DNA from: Bacillota bacterium
Lineage (GTDB): Bacteria; Bacillota; JADQBR01
Assembly: GCA_016278515.1 (NCBI GenBank)
Contig: JADQBR010000063.1
Location: 1-32,149, forward strand
Length of the DNA stretch: 32,149 bases
Direction: 5' to 3'
Part shown: piece after piece, positions 24,591 to 32,149 of the stretch
Layout: every line of letters begins with the position of its first letter
Numbering within the stretch: the first letter of the stretch is position 1
Notes under the pieces: model-generated
Seen by the model: the letters and a program-made list of their open reading frames with translations, nothing else
Told to the model about the DNA's origin: nothing
The model's database searches: none
Made by a program: the position numbers and the translations under genes

Positions 24591-24709
24591 GTATAACTGC
24601 CCGTCTTGGAAGATGGAACCACCAAAATGGTAAGGCATTATTGAATATAAGATAATAACTTGTACAGCCTCGCTGTGCAGCTTGGGAGGGAAAAGTGAAG
24701 GACATGACA
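24591..24709. other. Short non-coding gap before MITE-like copy C
   Basis: It includes GTACAGC-CTC-GCTGTGC at about 24662-24678, a small hairpin without a T-run. No gene or clear terminator for the sigma operon was seen. Confidence 0.4.
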
Positions 24710-24885
24710 TGACACGGGGACGGGGTTGTTGACACAAATCACCCCAATGGTATAATTTGTCATAGGGGACTATATAGGAAGAATATGGCTTATCAATTTG
24801 ACAGATTGAGAGATTAACTGGAATTAGCAGGGGGATAGGGATAATCCAAAGATTATAGTGTGACGATAACCCCGTCCCCGTGTCA
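24710..24885 (+). repeat. MITE-like element, copy C (complete, 176 bp)
   Basis: TGACACGGGGACGGGGTT (24710-24727) is the exact reverse complement of AACCCCGTCCCCGTGTCA (24868-24885), giving 18-bp perfect terminal inverted repeats. The interior matches copy A closely, with a few substitutions and a small length difference near GCAGGGGGATAGGG. There is no transposase, as expected of a MITE or REP-type element moved in trans. Target duplication is not clear. Confidence 0.85.
24729..24756 (+). promoter_or_regulatory. Sigma-A-like promoter inside MITE-like copy C
   Basis: Consensus TTGACA (24729-24734) and TATAAT (24751-24756) are separated by 16 bases. It points toward the zinc-ribbon gene at 25064 with no T-run terminator in between, so the element may have supplied that gene's promoter. 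Confidence 0.6.
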
Positions 24886-25063
24886 CCCCATAAGTACAAC
24901 TACCGTGGTATTCGGAAAGAAAACTAGCGGGTAAGGCTTTTGATACATCAATTGAAAAATGAGCATCTTGTTATAAAAATTCTTGACGTTTATAGCGATG
25001 ATAACCATGTGCAGGAATAAATTTGACTAAATCAATGAGCGATTTGAGGGGAGGTGGAGACGG

Positions 25064-25732
25064 TTGAAAGTTTGTCCCGAATGTTATAGTGATAGCATAG
25101 AGAGAACCTCATCAGTGGGTTTGCGTGTGGTAATTTGTATTATATTGTTATTTATTCCTTATGGTCTATTCATCTGTTGGATTCCTTTTGTTTTCCCCCA
25201 TACCTATAGATGCAACATCTGTGGTAAGGAAGGAAAAGAAGAGGAATTGATTGGAATGGATTGGAGAGAAAAAGAGATCTTATTGGAAAAACAAAAGGTA
25301 ATGGAGAAGAATTTAGAGCCCATAATGGGTAAGTGGCTCAAAGCCGAAAACTTATACAAAGTTACCAAAGGCAAAGGACATCTTTTACTCCTTCAAGCTA
25401 CGGAAGAAAAATTTAAACTACTACGTATTGTCGATTATTTACCCGAGACGAATACGATCAAGGTAAAAGGTGAGTTTACTAAGGGTTTTGAAGTATTAAC
25501 GCCTAAGAGTGCTGAACCAGAAGCAAACAGTACTGTGGATAAATATGAACCCATTGCTGGGATCAACGTTACTCCTAAATTAACCGAAGCTACCCTAACT
25601 GCCTTCGGCCAACAATTAATTACAGAAGAAGAATTTTCAGCTTTAAAAGATGGGATGGGCAAGTTGCAACAATTGCTGGAGGAAAATAAGCTGCTGAATG
25701 ACTCCCTGAAAGTTCTATTATGTACACGATAA
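25064..25732 (+). CDS. Zinc-ribbon membrane protein of unknown function
   Basis: The protein has 222 residues. It opens KVCPECYSDSIERTS, then a hydrophobic stretch at 19-45 (VVICIILLFIPYGLFICWIP), then YRCNICGKEGKEEEL. Two CxxC pairs flanking a membrane stretch give a LITAF-like layout in which a zinc ribbon holds a membrane-inserted loop. A coiled-coil stretch (about 65-90), a small globular beta-rich region (about 105-145) and a C-terminal helix with Q-L-L-E-E-N-K-L follow. The family is not recognised. TTG 25064 is chosen for GGGGAGGTGG at 25048-25057. Its promoter may come from MITE-like copy C. Confidence 0.65.
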   Translation: MKVCPECYSDSIERTSSVGLRVVICIILLFIPYGLFICWIPFVFPHTYRCNICGKEGKEEELIGMDWREKEILLEKQKVMEKNLEPIMGKWLKAENLYKVTKGKGHLLLLQATEEKFKLLRIVDYLPETNTIKVKGEFTKGFEVLTPKSAEPEANSTVDKYEPIAGINVTPKLTEATLTAFGQQLITEEEFSALKDGMGKLQQLLEENKLLNDSLKVLLCTR

Positions 25733-25796
25733 GACCGTTATTTTAAAGGAGTCTTTCCGTCGTTGAATTTTATTATAAGGACATAAAGAAAAGCGC

Positions 25797-25821
25797 AGCC
25801 ACAATCACCTCGATTGTGGCT
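25797..25821 (+). terminator. Strong hairpin after the zinc-ribbon gene
   Basis: AGCCACAATC (25797-25806), loop ACCTC and GATTGTGGCT (25812-25821) form a perfect 10-bp stem. The following GAAGTTCTT is a poor U-tract, so it could be a weak terminator or an mRNA 3'-end stabiliser. Confidence 0.45.
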
Positions 25822-25935
25822 GAAGTTCTTGACCGGTCGTTGAGTATTAAAAGTGAAAACTTATTTTCTCATTATCCATAAACCGTTCATAGCCTATAGC
25901 TTGATTAGTTGCTTGGCCTGGCATAGAAATCTTTG

Positions 25936-25962
25936 ACTGACGAACTAATCGACTAGTTCAGT
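25936..25962 (+). repeat. Inverted repeat (operator or hairpin)
   Basis: GAACTA (25942-25947) and TAGTTC (25954-25959), with outer ACT/AGT, surround ATCGAC. There is no T-run. Function unknown. Confidence 0.45.
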
Positions 25963-26007
25963 AGACGAGTGTTATAAAAACAGATTAACATACGGAAATA
26001 TATTCAC

Positions 26008-26034
26008 CTCACCATTCATTAGGGTGAGTTTTTT
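26008..26034 (+). terminator. Rho-independent terminator
   Basis: CTCACC (26008-26013) pairs with GGTGAG (26023-26028) around ATTCATTAG and is followed by six T. It separates upstream transcription from the riboswitch leader. Confidence 0.75.
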
Positions 26035-26139
26035 CAGCTATAGTTCAATTTGTACATTAAAATACCGGGACAATATCTAATCAATAATTATTTGGGGCAG
26101 TCTTTTCAAATTTTTAGATTTTCCAGCGAACAAGATTTT

Positions 26140-26146
26140 TGTCGAA
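26140..26146 (+). promoter_or_regulatory. Possible Spo0A box
   Basis: TGTCGAA, the Spo0A core consensus, sits in TTTTTGTCGAAAATTGATG about 90 bases before the riboswitch. A single 7-base match can occur by chance, so regulation of the YD-repeat gene by Spo0A is only a suggestion. Confidence 0.3.
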
Positions 26147-26232
26147 AATTGATGACAAAAAATACCATGTAAAAAGCAGGAAATAATCGAAGTGTCCCGA
26201 ATATTCAGGCTAATACCGTAAAAATAAAATAT

Positions 26233-26338
26233 AAGTACCCGAAAAGGCAAACCCCGTGAAAACGGGGGACGCAAAGCTACGGGTCTAAAGCCAAGTAAGT
26301 TGGCTATGGCCGCCGAGCTGCCGAAGGTAAAAGTACTT
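26233..26338 (+). ncRNA. Cyclic di-GMP-I (GEMM-I) riboswitch
   Basis: The aptamer signature is present in order: closing stem AAGTAC (26233-26238) with GTACTT (26333-26338), AAGGCAAACC, P2 hairpin CCCCGTGAAAACGGGG with a GAAA-type loop, GGGACGCAAAGC, GGGTCTAAAG, and the P3 part AGCCAAGTAAGTTGGCT. The base before CAAACC is G, as in c-di-GMP-binding rather than cAMP-GMP-binding variants. It lies about 190 bases upstream of the YD-repeat gene on the same strand and should couple its expression to c-di-GMP. Confidence 0.93.
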
Positions 26339-26465
26339 TTTCTATCTATCAGAAGAATAAACCCTAAAGACATTAGGGTAACTACGCTCCTGACTGTGGC
26401 TGATGCCTACTCTTGCTAAGTGTGGGTTAGGCAATAAAGTTGGCAAGTTATCTGGCCAATCATAC

Positions 26466-26504
26466 TTTTACCGTACTCAAGGCAGCTCCTTGGGTACGGT
26501 AAAA
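26466..26504 (+). terminator. Strong leader hairpin between riboswitch and YD-repeat gene
   Basis: TTTTACCGTAC-T-CAAGG (26466-26482) pairs almost perfectly with CCTTG-G-GTACGGTAAAA (26488-26504) around a five-base loop. ATGTTTTAAGGAG follows: a weak U-tract that runs into the ribosome site. It is the best candidate for the expression platform of the riboswitch, either as an attenuator or as a translation-control hairpin. Confidence 0.6.
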
Positions 26505-26526
26505 ATGTTTTAAGGAGTTGTTTTTA

Positions 26527-29500
26527 GTGAAGCGCCAATTAATATTAAGAGCCACAGCTATCATACTCTCGGTAGCCATGCTACTTACCGGAACAGTAAC
26601 ACCCGCCATGGCAGCAGGAGTTCCCATGGTTCAAGACACTACCATACCACCCCTCTTTGATCCTTATGAGCTGACAGGCTTAACCGGTTGGCAGGAAATG
26701 CTGTCGTCTCCGGGAGAACATCTCCCAGATCCCGATAGTGTAGCACCCCAGTTTCCCAAAATAGATTTAAAGACATTAAATAACAGCGACGAATATTACG
26801 GATATATAGACCCGGTAACCGGAATACTGACCATGAACAAAGAAGACCTAACTTACCCCTCTACAGGCATTTCACCCAGCATTTCCCGAAGCTTCATGAG
26901 GCAGGAAGAAATTAAAGGGCTGCTGGGTTATGGCTGGAACTTTCCCTATGACCAGTACCTCCAGATGTATCAGGACTTTATCATTATGGAATACCGTGGC
27001 GACGGTAACCACCGCACCTACGAATTTACCAAAGACGACCCCGACCTAATCATAGATTCCTTTGACGGAGACCCCTTAATCTACTACCCCCTAGACCAGG
27101 GGACATATACCGAGGTAAGTTCAAGGGCCGACCTGACACGAAACCAGGACGGTACCTACACCGTCGAAGAAAAAGACGGATACAGCTACAAATATAACGG
27201 CTACAAAGCACCTTGGCGGAACCAAGAAGCCGATGCCGGAAGGCTAATATCCATTACCGACCCAAACGGCAATACCATAAGTTTAAGCTACGACTCAGAC
27301 GGAAGCTTAAACCTTATCACCGACACCGCCGGACGAGACATAGCAGTAGAAACCGAGAACGGTTTAATCAAGAAAGTAACTGATTCCTTAGGGAGAGAAT
27401 TAGCCTACAGCTATGACAGCAGCCAAAACCTAAAAAAGATAATACTACCCGACGGTAGCAGTGAAAGCTTTGACTACGATACTAATCATAGACTGATATC
27501 CTACACGGATACATTAGAAAGAACATATAACTATCAATACGATAGCCAGGGCCGGGTAACCCGCGTAGAAAATCAGGACGGGACCCTGTTAGAAGCCATA
27601 CAATACGTAACCGGCGACGAAGAAAGCCATGCCGTCATTACCAACTCCAAGGGACTAGAAACAAAGCTTTACTGGAATGAAAACAAAGAGATTACCAGAG
27701 AGACCAACAACCTGGGAAAAGACAAGGGCTACACCTATGACGAGGAAGGAAACAAAGAAAGCATTACCGACCAGGACGGCAGTGTTACCAGTTATGAGTA
27801 TGATGACAAACGAAGGAAAACAAAAGTAATCTACGCAGACGGTGAAACAACAGAATATCTTTATGAGGACAACTTTGACAAGCTGACCAAGGTTATTAAT
27901 CCCGACGGCTCAGAAATAAGCTATAGCTATGACGAGAACGGCAACCTGATCTCTGAAACCGATGCCTTAGGCAATACAACTACCTACCAATATGACCAAC
28001 AAGGAAACAGAACATCAGTCACCGATCCTAAAGGAAACACCACCACATACCACTACGACAGTTACGGAAACCTGACTAAGGTAACCAATGCCTTAGGAGA
28101 AACAACACAATTCACTTACGATGCAGCAGGGAGGAAACTATCCCAAATAAGTCCCCAGGGAGAAGAGGCATTCTTTACCTATGACCAAAGAGACCGCATC
28201 ATTTTAGTAACCGACCAATTAGGTAACGAAACAACCTATACCTATAACCCGGCGGGGAAAGTAACCCAAATAACCGATGCCCAAGGAAACCAGTACAACT
28301 TTGAGTACAATTCCTTAGGACGCTTAGAAAAAGCAACTGCACCAAATGGAAACAGTCAAAGCTACACCTACTATGACAGCGGCTTGGTGCACACCGCAAC
28401 TGATAGTTTGGGAAATACCCACACCTTTGAATACAATGCCCGGGGACAAGTAACCAAGATAACCGACCCCGGTGGAGAGACTACCGAAATAGCATATGAC
28501 GCCCAAGGAAACCGTAGCCAGCTTATCAATCCTGATGACGGGATTATTAGCTATGACTATGACCAATTCAAAAGGCTAACTAGTGTAACATATCCCAAAG
28601 GAATTACCGTCAATTACGGTTATGACATCATGGGAAACCGTACTTCTGTCACTGACGGCAAAGGAAATGTTACCACCTATCAATATGACGCTAACGGCAG
28701 GTTGATTAAAAAAGTAGATCCCCAAGGCGGGGAAATCACCTACAACTATGACGAAAACGGCAACCTGTTAGAAGAGAACTACCCCTTGGAAGGCGGCATA
28801 AGCTATGTCTATGATGCCTTAAACAGAGAGACCGCAGTCATTAACGCCAAAGGAAACCAAACAAGCTACCAGTACGATCAAAACGGTAATCTTATAGAAG
28901 TTACCGACACTCTAGGTAACACCCACCGGTATTCTTATGACCCGGCAGGAAATATGGTGGAGTATAAAGACGCCGGTGATAGTAACTACAGCTACCAATA
29001 CGATACATTAAGAAGGCTTAAAAAACTAACAGATCCTAAAGGTAACGAGACCCTTTATGAGTATGACGCAGTAGGTAATCTATTAAAGATAACCGATGCC
29101 AAAGGAGAGAGCAGCCTCTTTACCTATAACCCTCTGGGACAGATAGAAAGCATTACCGACCCCAGGGGATATACCACCGATATAGAATACGATTATCAAA
29201 ACCGCACGACAAAGATAACGGATTCCGAAGACAATAGTACCACCTACCGCTATAACTTTAGAGGAGACACAAAAGAAATAACTGACGCTAAGGGACACAC
29301 CACTACTTACAATTATGATCAAACAGGATTAATATCAGAGATTATTGACCCAGCCGGAAGCAGCATTACCTTTGGTTACAACTCCCGGGGCGAAACTACC
29401 CGCATTAATGACAGAAACGGTAATATCACCCGATACTATTACGATGCCCGGGGTAATGTTACTAGGGTATTAGAGCCCGAAGGAAACATTACAACATATG

Positions 29501-32149
29501 AATATGATTTGGCCAACAGGTTGGTCAGTATCACCGACCCCACAGATCGGACTCTTCAGTTTGCATACAACAATCTTGGGGAAATAACCCGGGAAATAGA
29601 CCCTTTGGGTAACGAAAAAAACTATGAATATGACCCTTTGGGCCGTCTGACAACAGAAACAGACCCCAGAGGTAACAGCTACCGGTATCAATATGACCAC
29701 CTGGGTAATGTAACCCAGGTAACCGACCCCCAGGGAGATGCAACACAATACAGCTATGATAAACTAGGCAACTTGACAGAAGTAAGAGACCCCTTGAATA
29801 ATACCCAAAGCTACCGGTATGACTCACTAAGCAGAATCATAAAAAGCATTAACCCCGTGGGAGCAGAGAAAACATACAGCTATGACCCGGTAGGTAATAT
29901 CTTAGAAATAACTGATCCTTTAAACAACAGTACCCAATACAGGTACGATTTTAGAAACAACATTACCCAAGTCATGGACGCCCTAGGTAACGTCACCAGC
30001 TATGAATATGATGTACTAGGCAACCTAACAGACGTTATTGATGCCAACGGAAATACTACCCAACTGGAATATGACAGTTTAAACCAGATCATAGAAGAAA
30101 TTAATCCCCTTAACCAAAGAATTCGCTACGGCTATGACAAAGCCGGAAACATGATCCAAAGAATAGACCCCAAGGGACAGATAACAGAATATAGCTATGA
30201 CAAGAATAACCGTTTGACAGGTATCAATTACAACAACCAGGACTTTAGCCAATTTAGATACTATGCCAACGGCCAAGTAGGCAGCATGGTAAGTCCTGCC
30301 TTACATGAAGAATATGAATACGATGGAGCCGGTCGGCTGGAGAAAGTAATAGACGTGAGAAGAGATAAGACAATAGAATATACCTATGACTCAGCAGGAA
30401 ACCGCACTTCCATTACAGATGTCGAAGACCGGACAACCTCTTATAGCTTTGACAGCAGAAATCAGCTCAGCACCCTTACAGACCCTGATGATAATACTAC
30501 CTTTTTTGACTATGACCCGGTAGGTAAAGTTACCCAAACCGTCAGGTCAAACGGAATAAACACCGGCTATAACTATGACCCGGCCGGTCAGATAAATCTA
30601 ATCGAAAACAAAGGCGAAACCGGCATAATTTCAAGTTTTAATTACCAGTATGACCTTGCGGGAAACCGTACCCGCCAGGTGGAAGAAGACGGAGCCGTTA
30701 CCACCTACCAGTACGATGCACTGTACCGGTTAACCAAGGTGAATTACCCCTTGGATAAAATAGAAGCTTTAAGGGAGCAGTATCTCCCGGAAGCACCGGA
30801 AATGAAATTACCAAGAAACCAGACCTTACCAGGAGAAACTGATACTGAGACAGAAAAGGAAAGTAAGGGTAACGGTAATGGAAATGCTAAAGGAAAAGAA
30901 AAACAAACTGCGGTATTAAGTATTGATATAATTAACCGAATTGAAACTGCTCCAACTGACATGAACTTCCTTCTTGCCAAAGGCGGAAATGGCAATGGCA
31001 ATAGTAATGACAATGGAAACAACGGTTCTAAAGATAAAGGCGAAAGCAGTAAAGATAACGGCAGTTCCGGTAACAATAGCGGCAATAGTAGTTCAAAAGA
31101 AAAAGAAAACAGTGGAAACGGCGGAAACAGCAGTTCCAATAATGGGAGTTCTGGTAATAACGGTAACCCTACTGATAAGCCGGGGAATAACTCAAATAGC
31201 GGCAAAGATAACGGAAATAGTAATAACGGTAAGAATTCTACCAAGGAAAAAGGAACTAACAAAGACAACCCCGGTAACGGTAAAGGAAAAGATAAGGATA
31301 AAGAACATCCGGGCCAAGGAAAAGGTTTAGGGAAAGATAAACGTGGCGGCAAGTGGCGTAACTTAGAGGAAAGCGCTTTGCTGGCAGATACTACGACCAT
31401 AGATTTACCTGAATACTTAATGGAACCCACCGGCGAAGCAGTCTTTACCTACGACAGCGTAGGAAATCGCCTGTCCATGACAACGGACGCCGGTAAGATA
31501 GAGTACAGCTATGATAGAGCCAACAGGCTTTTAACGGCAGGGGATACCAGTTATGAGTACGATGCTAACGGTAACCTAATATACAAAGCGGAAGACGACG
31601 GCACCAGGATCGAATATGCCTATAACGCTGCCAATAAGATGACAGACGTTTATTTTGAAGATGGAACGGATTTAAAGTATGCCTATGACGGCTACGGCCG
31701 AAAAGTCTTAAGAGAAGAAACCTACTGGCAGGAAAACGGCAATAGCGGAAACAGTAACAGCAATGGAAACGGTAACGGTAAAGGACAGGAGAAGAAGGCC
31801 GAAAAGAGCCTTAAGTTAAGAACAGAAGAGACGGCCTACCTCTATGACGGCAAAAAACTAATCAAAGAATATACAGGAAATGGCAGTCCCCTGGCAGAAT
31901 ATCATTTAGGAACAGACAGCGTCATATCCCGGAAGATGTTCGGCTATCACGGGAGAAAAGAACAGGGTAAACCCACCCTGCAAACCCGGGGCGGGTTGAT
32001 GTACTATAGCTTTGACGCTTTAGGTAACGTAACGGACCTGACCGATCGGACCGGAGAGACAATTACCCAGTTTCGCTTCAGTGCCTTTGGCAGTATGTAT
32101 GCCGGCACCCTGGCGCCGTATAACTTCATGGGACTGACCGGGAAGCACT
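26527..32149 (+). CDS. Giant secreted RHS/YD-repeat protein, 3' end outside the window
   Basis: GTG 26527 follows AAGGAG at 26512-26517, and the frame is open to the window end (1874 codons). A signal peptide (MKRQLILRATAIILSVAMLL, cleaved near AMA-A at about 30) sends it out. After an N-terminal domain of about 200 residues (GYIDPVTGILTMNKEDL; LGYGWNFPYDQYLQ), dozens of YD repeats of the type (S/T)Y-x-YD-x2-GN-(L/V)-x3-T/ITD run to the end and should fold into the hollow RHS/teneurin cocoon. At about residues 1438-1610 (30840-31360) a low-complexity Asn/Gly/Ser/Lys insert interrupts the repeats, with a short echo near 1737-1755. The last residues, FRFSAFGSMYAGTLAPYNFM then GLTGKH, are the RHS core end, so a variable C-terminal toxin or tip would follow just outside. 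Expression is probably set by c-di-GMP through the riboswitch. Related proteins: WapA and other wall-associated RHS proteins. Confidence 0.92.
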   Translation, partial: MKRQLILRATAIILSVAMLLTGTVTPAMAAGVPMVQDTTIPPLFDPYELTGLTGWQEMLSSPGEHLPDPDSVAPQFPKIDLKTLNNSDEYYGYIDPVTGILTMNKEDLTYPSTGISPSISRSFMRQEEIKGLLGYGWNFPYDQYLQMYQDFIIMEYRGDGNHRTYEFTKDDPDLIIDSFDGDPLIYYPLDQGTYTEVSSRADLTRNQDGTYTVEEKDGYSYKYNGYKAPWRNQEADAGRLISITDPNGNTISLSYDSDGSLNLITDTAGRDIAVETENGLIKKVTDSLGRELAYSYDSSQNLKKIILPDGSSESFDYDTNHRLISYTDTLERTYNYQYDSQGRVTRVENQDGTLLEAIQYVTGDEESHAVITNSKGLETKLYWNENKEITRETNNLGKDKGYTYDEEGNKESITDQDGSVTSYEYDDKRRKTKVIYADGETTEYLYEDNFDKLTKVINPDGSEISYSYDENGNLISETDALGNTTTYQYDQQGNRTSVTDPKGNTTTYHYDSYGNLTKVTNALGETTQFTYDAAGRKLSQISPQGEEAFFTYDQRDRIILVTDQLGNETTYTYNPAGKVTQITDAQGNQYNFEYNSLGRLEKATAPNGNSQSYTYYDSGLVHTATDSLGNTHTFEYNARGQVTKITDPGGETTEIAYDAQGNRSQLINPDDGIISYDYDQFKRLTSVTYPKGITVNYGYDIMGNRTSVTDGKGNVTTYQYDANGRLIKKVDPQGGEITYNYDENGNLLEENYPLEGGISYVYDALNRETAVINAKGNQTSYQYDQNGNLIEVTDTLGNTHRYSYDPAGNMVEYKDAGDSNYSYQYDTLRRLKKLTDPKGNETLYEYDAVGNLLKITDAKGESSLFTYNPLGQIESITDPRGYTTDIEYDYQNRTTKITDSEDNSTTYRYNFRGDTKEITDAKGHTTTYNYDQTGLISEIIDPAGSSITFGYNSRGETTRINDRNGNITRYYYDARGNVTRVLEPEGNITTYEYDLANRLVSITDPTDRTLQFAYNNLGEITREIDPLGNEKNYEYDPLGRLTTETDPRGNSYRYQYDHLGNVTQVTDPQGDATQYSYDKLGNLTEVRDPLNNTQSYRYDSLSRIIKSINPVGAEKTYSYDPVGNILEITDPLNNSTQYRYDFRNNITQVMDALGNVTSYEYDVLGNLTDVIDANGNTTQLEYDSLNQIIEEINPLNQRIRYGYDKAGNMIQRIDPKGQITEYSYDKNNRLTGINYNNQDFSQFRYYANGQVGSMVSPALHEEYEYDGAGRLEKVIDVRRDKTIEYTYDSAGNRTSITDVEDRTTSYSFDSRNQLSTLTDPDDNTTFFDYDPVGKVTQTVRSNGINTGYNYDPAGQINLIENKGETGIISSFNYQYDLAGNRTRQVEEDGAVTTYQYDALYRLTKVNYPLDKIEALREQYLPEAPEMKLPRNQTLPGETDTETEKESKGNGNGNAKGKEKQTAVLSIDIINRIETAPTDMNFLLAKGGNGNGNSNDNGNNGSKDKGESSKDNGSSGNNSGNSSSKEKENSGNGGNSSSNNGSSGNNGNPTDKPGNNSNSGKDNGNSNNGKNSTKEKGTNKDNPGNGKGKDKDKEHPGQGKGLGKDKRGGKWRNLEESALLADTTTIDLPEYLMEPTGEAVFTYDSVGNRLSMTTDAGKIEYSYDRANRLLTAGDTSYEYDANGNLIYKAEDDGTRIEYAYNAANKMTDVYFEDGTDLKYAYDGYGRKVLREETYWQENGNSGNSNSNGNGNGKGQEKKAEKSLKLRTEETAYLYDGKKLIKEYTGNGSPLAEYHLGTDSVISRKMFGYHGRKEQGKPTLQTRGGLMYYSFDALGNVTDLTDRTGETITQFRFSAFGSMYAGTLAPYNFMGLTGKH

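Larger units (their letters stand above)
25733..26232. other. Non-coding stretch rich in hairpins before the riboswitch
   Basis: No coding frame is supported. It holds the hairpins at 25797 and 25936, the terminator at 26008, the Spo0A-type box at 26140 and the presumed promoter of the YD-repeat gene, which I could not place with confidence. Confidence 0.6.

Noticed and set aside
26340-26465. A second tandem riboswitch after the GEMM-I aptamer
   Set aside because: Several short pairings exist (for example ACCCTAA/TTAGGGT at 26368-26386) but no known aptamer signature was found.
30744-31430. Minus-strand Pro/Leu/Ser-rich frame and a plus-strand frame at 30974-31330
   Set aside because: Both are shadows of the low-complexity Asn/Gly insert of the YD-repeat gene; amino-acid composition is an artefact and the true frame is continuous here.

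Overview
The window looks like a chromosome segment of a low-to-medium GC Firmicute. I infer a Desulfotomaculum/Pelotomaculum-type member of the Clostridia, from strong GGAGG ribosome sites, GTG/TTG starts, a Spo0A-type box, a GEMM-I riboswitch in front of a secreted YD-repeat giant, and the repeat family seen here. No rRNA, tRNA or CRISPR array was seen.

Positions 1-1060 are a scar zone: the end of an IS200/IS605-type element, the last third of a D12-class adenine methyltransferase, an IS3-family fragment cut by a MITE-like repeat (copy A), and the N-terminus of a second IS3-family OrfA on the minus strand. A terminator closes the zone.

Positions 1190-15826 hold a defence island: a frameshifted PD-(D/E)XK nuclease and an unknown protein, then a nearly complete BREX type 3 set in the order brxF, brxC/pglY, pglX, pglZ, a small helical BrxA-like gene and brxHII. 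The genes are packed with short gaps or a small overlap; an intrinsic-terminator-like hairpin lies just before brxHII. BREX is known to combine methylation of the host genome (PglX) with a PglZ/BrxC/helicase machine that blocks phage replication. After a 380-base leader with a nested 60-base inverted repeat comes a HEPN-motif protein (16208-17965), a candidate RNase effector. A decayed gene is then fused in frame to a phage/homing-type zinc-ribbon + HNH-like protein with three C-terminal helix-turn-helix-like repeats.

The island ends near 19430. There a five-fold 12-bp tandem array joined to a stub of the same repeat (copy B) abuts a truncated ABC ATPase gene with an in-frame stop. Related repeats therefore lie at both edges of the island, which suggests that recombination or insertion at these repeats shaped it.

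From 19818 on the content is more chromosomal: a minus-strand membrane class III adenylate cyclase; a divergent ECF sigma / membrane anti-sigma-like / TPR-surface protein operon with a likely autoregulated promoter; a complete MITE-like element (copy C) with 18-bp perfect terminal inverted repeats and an internal sigma-A-like promoter; and a zinc-ribbon membrane protein. Last is a roughly 800-base regulatory region (hairpins, terminator, Spo0A-type box, c-di-GMP-I riboswitch, strong hairpin) feeding a giant secreted RHS/YD-repeat protein that runs off the end of the window.
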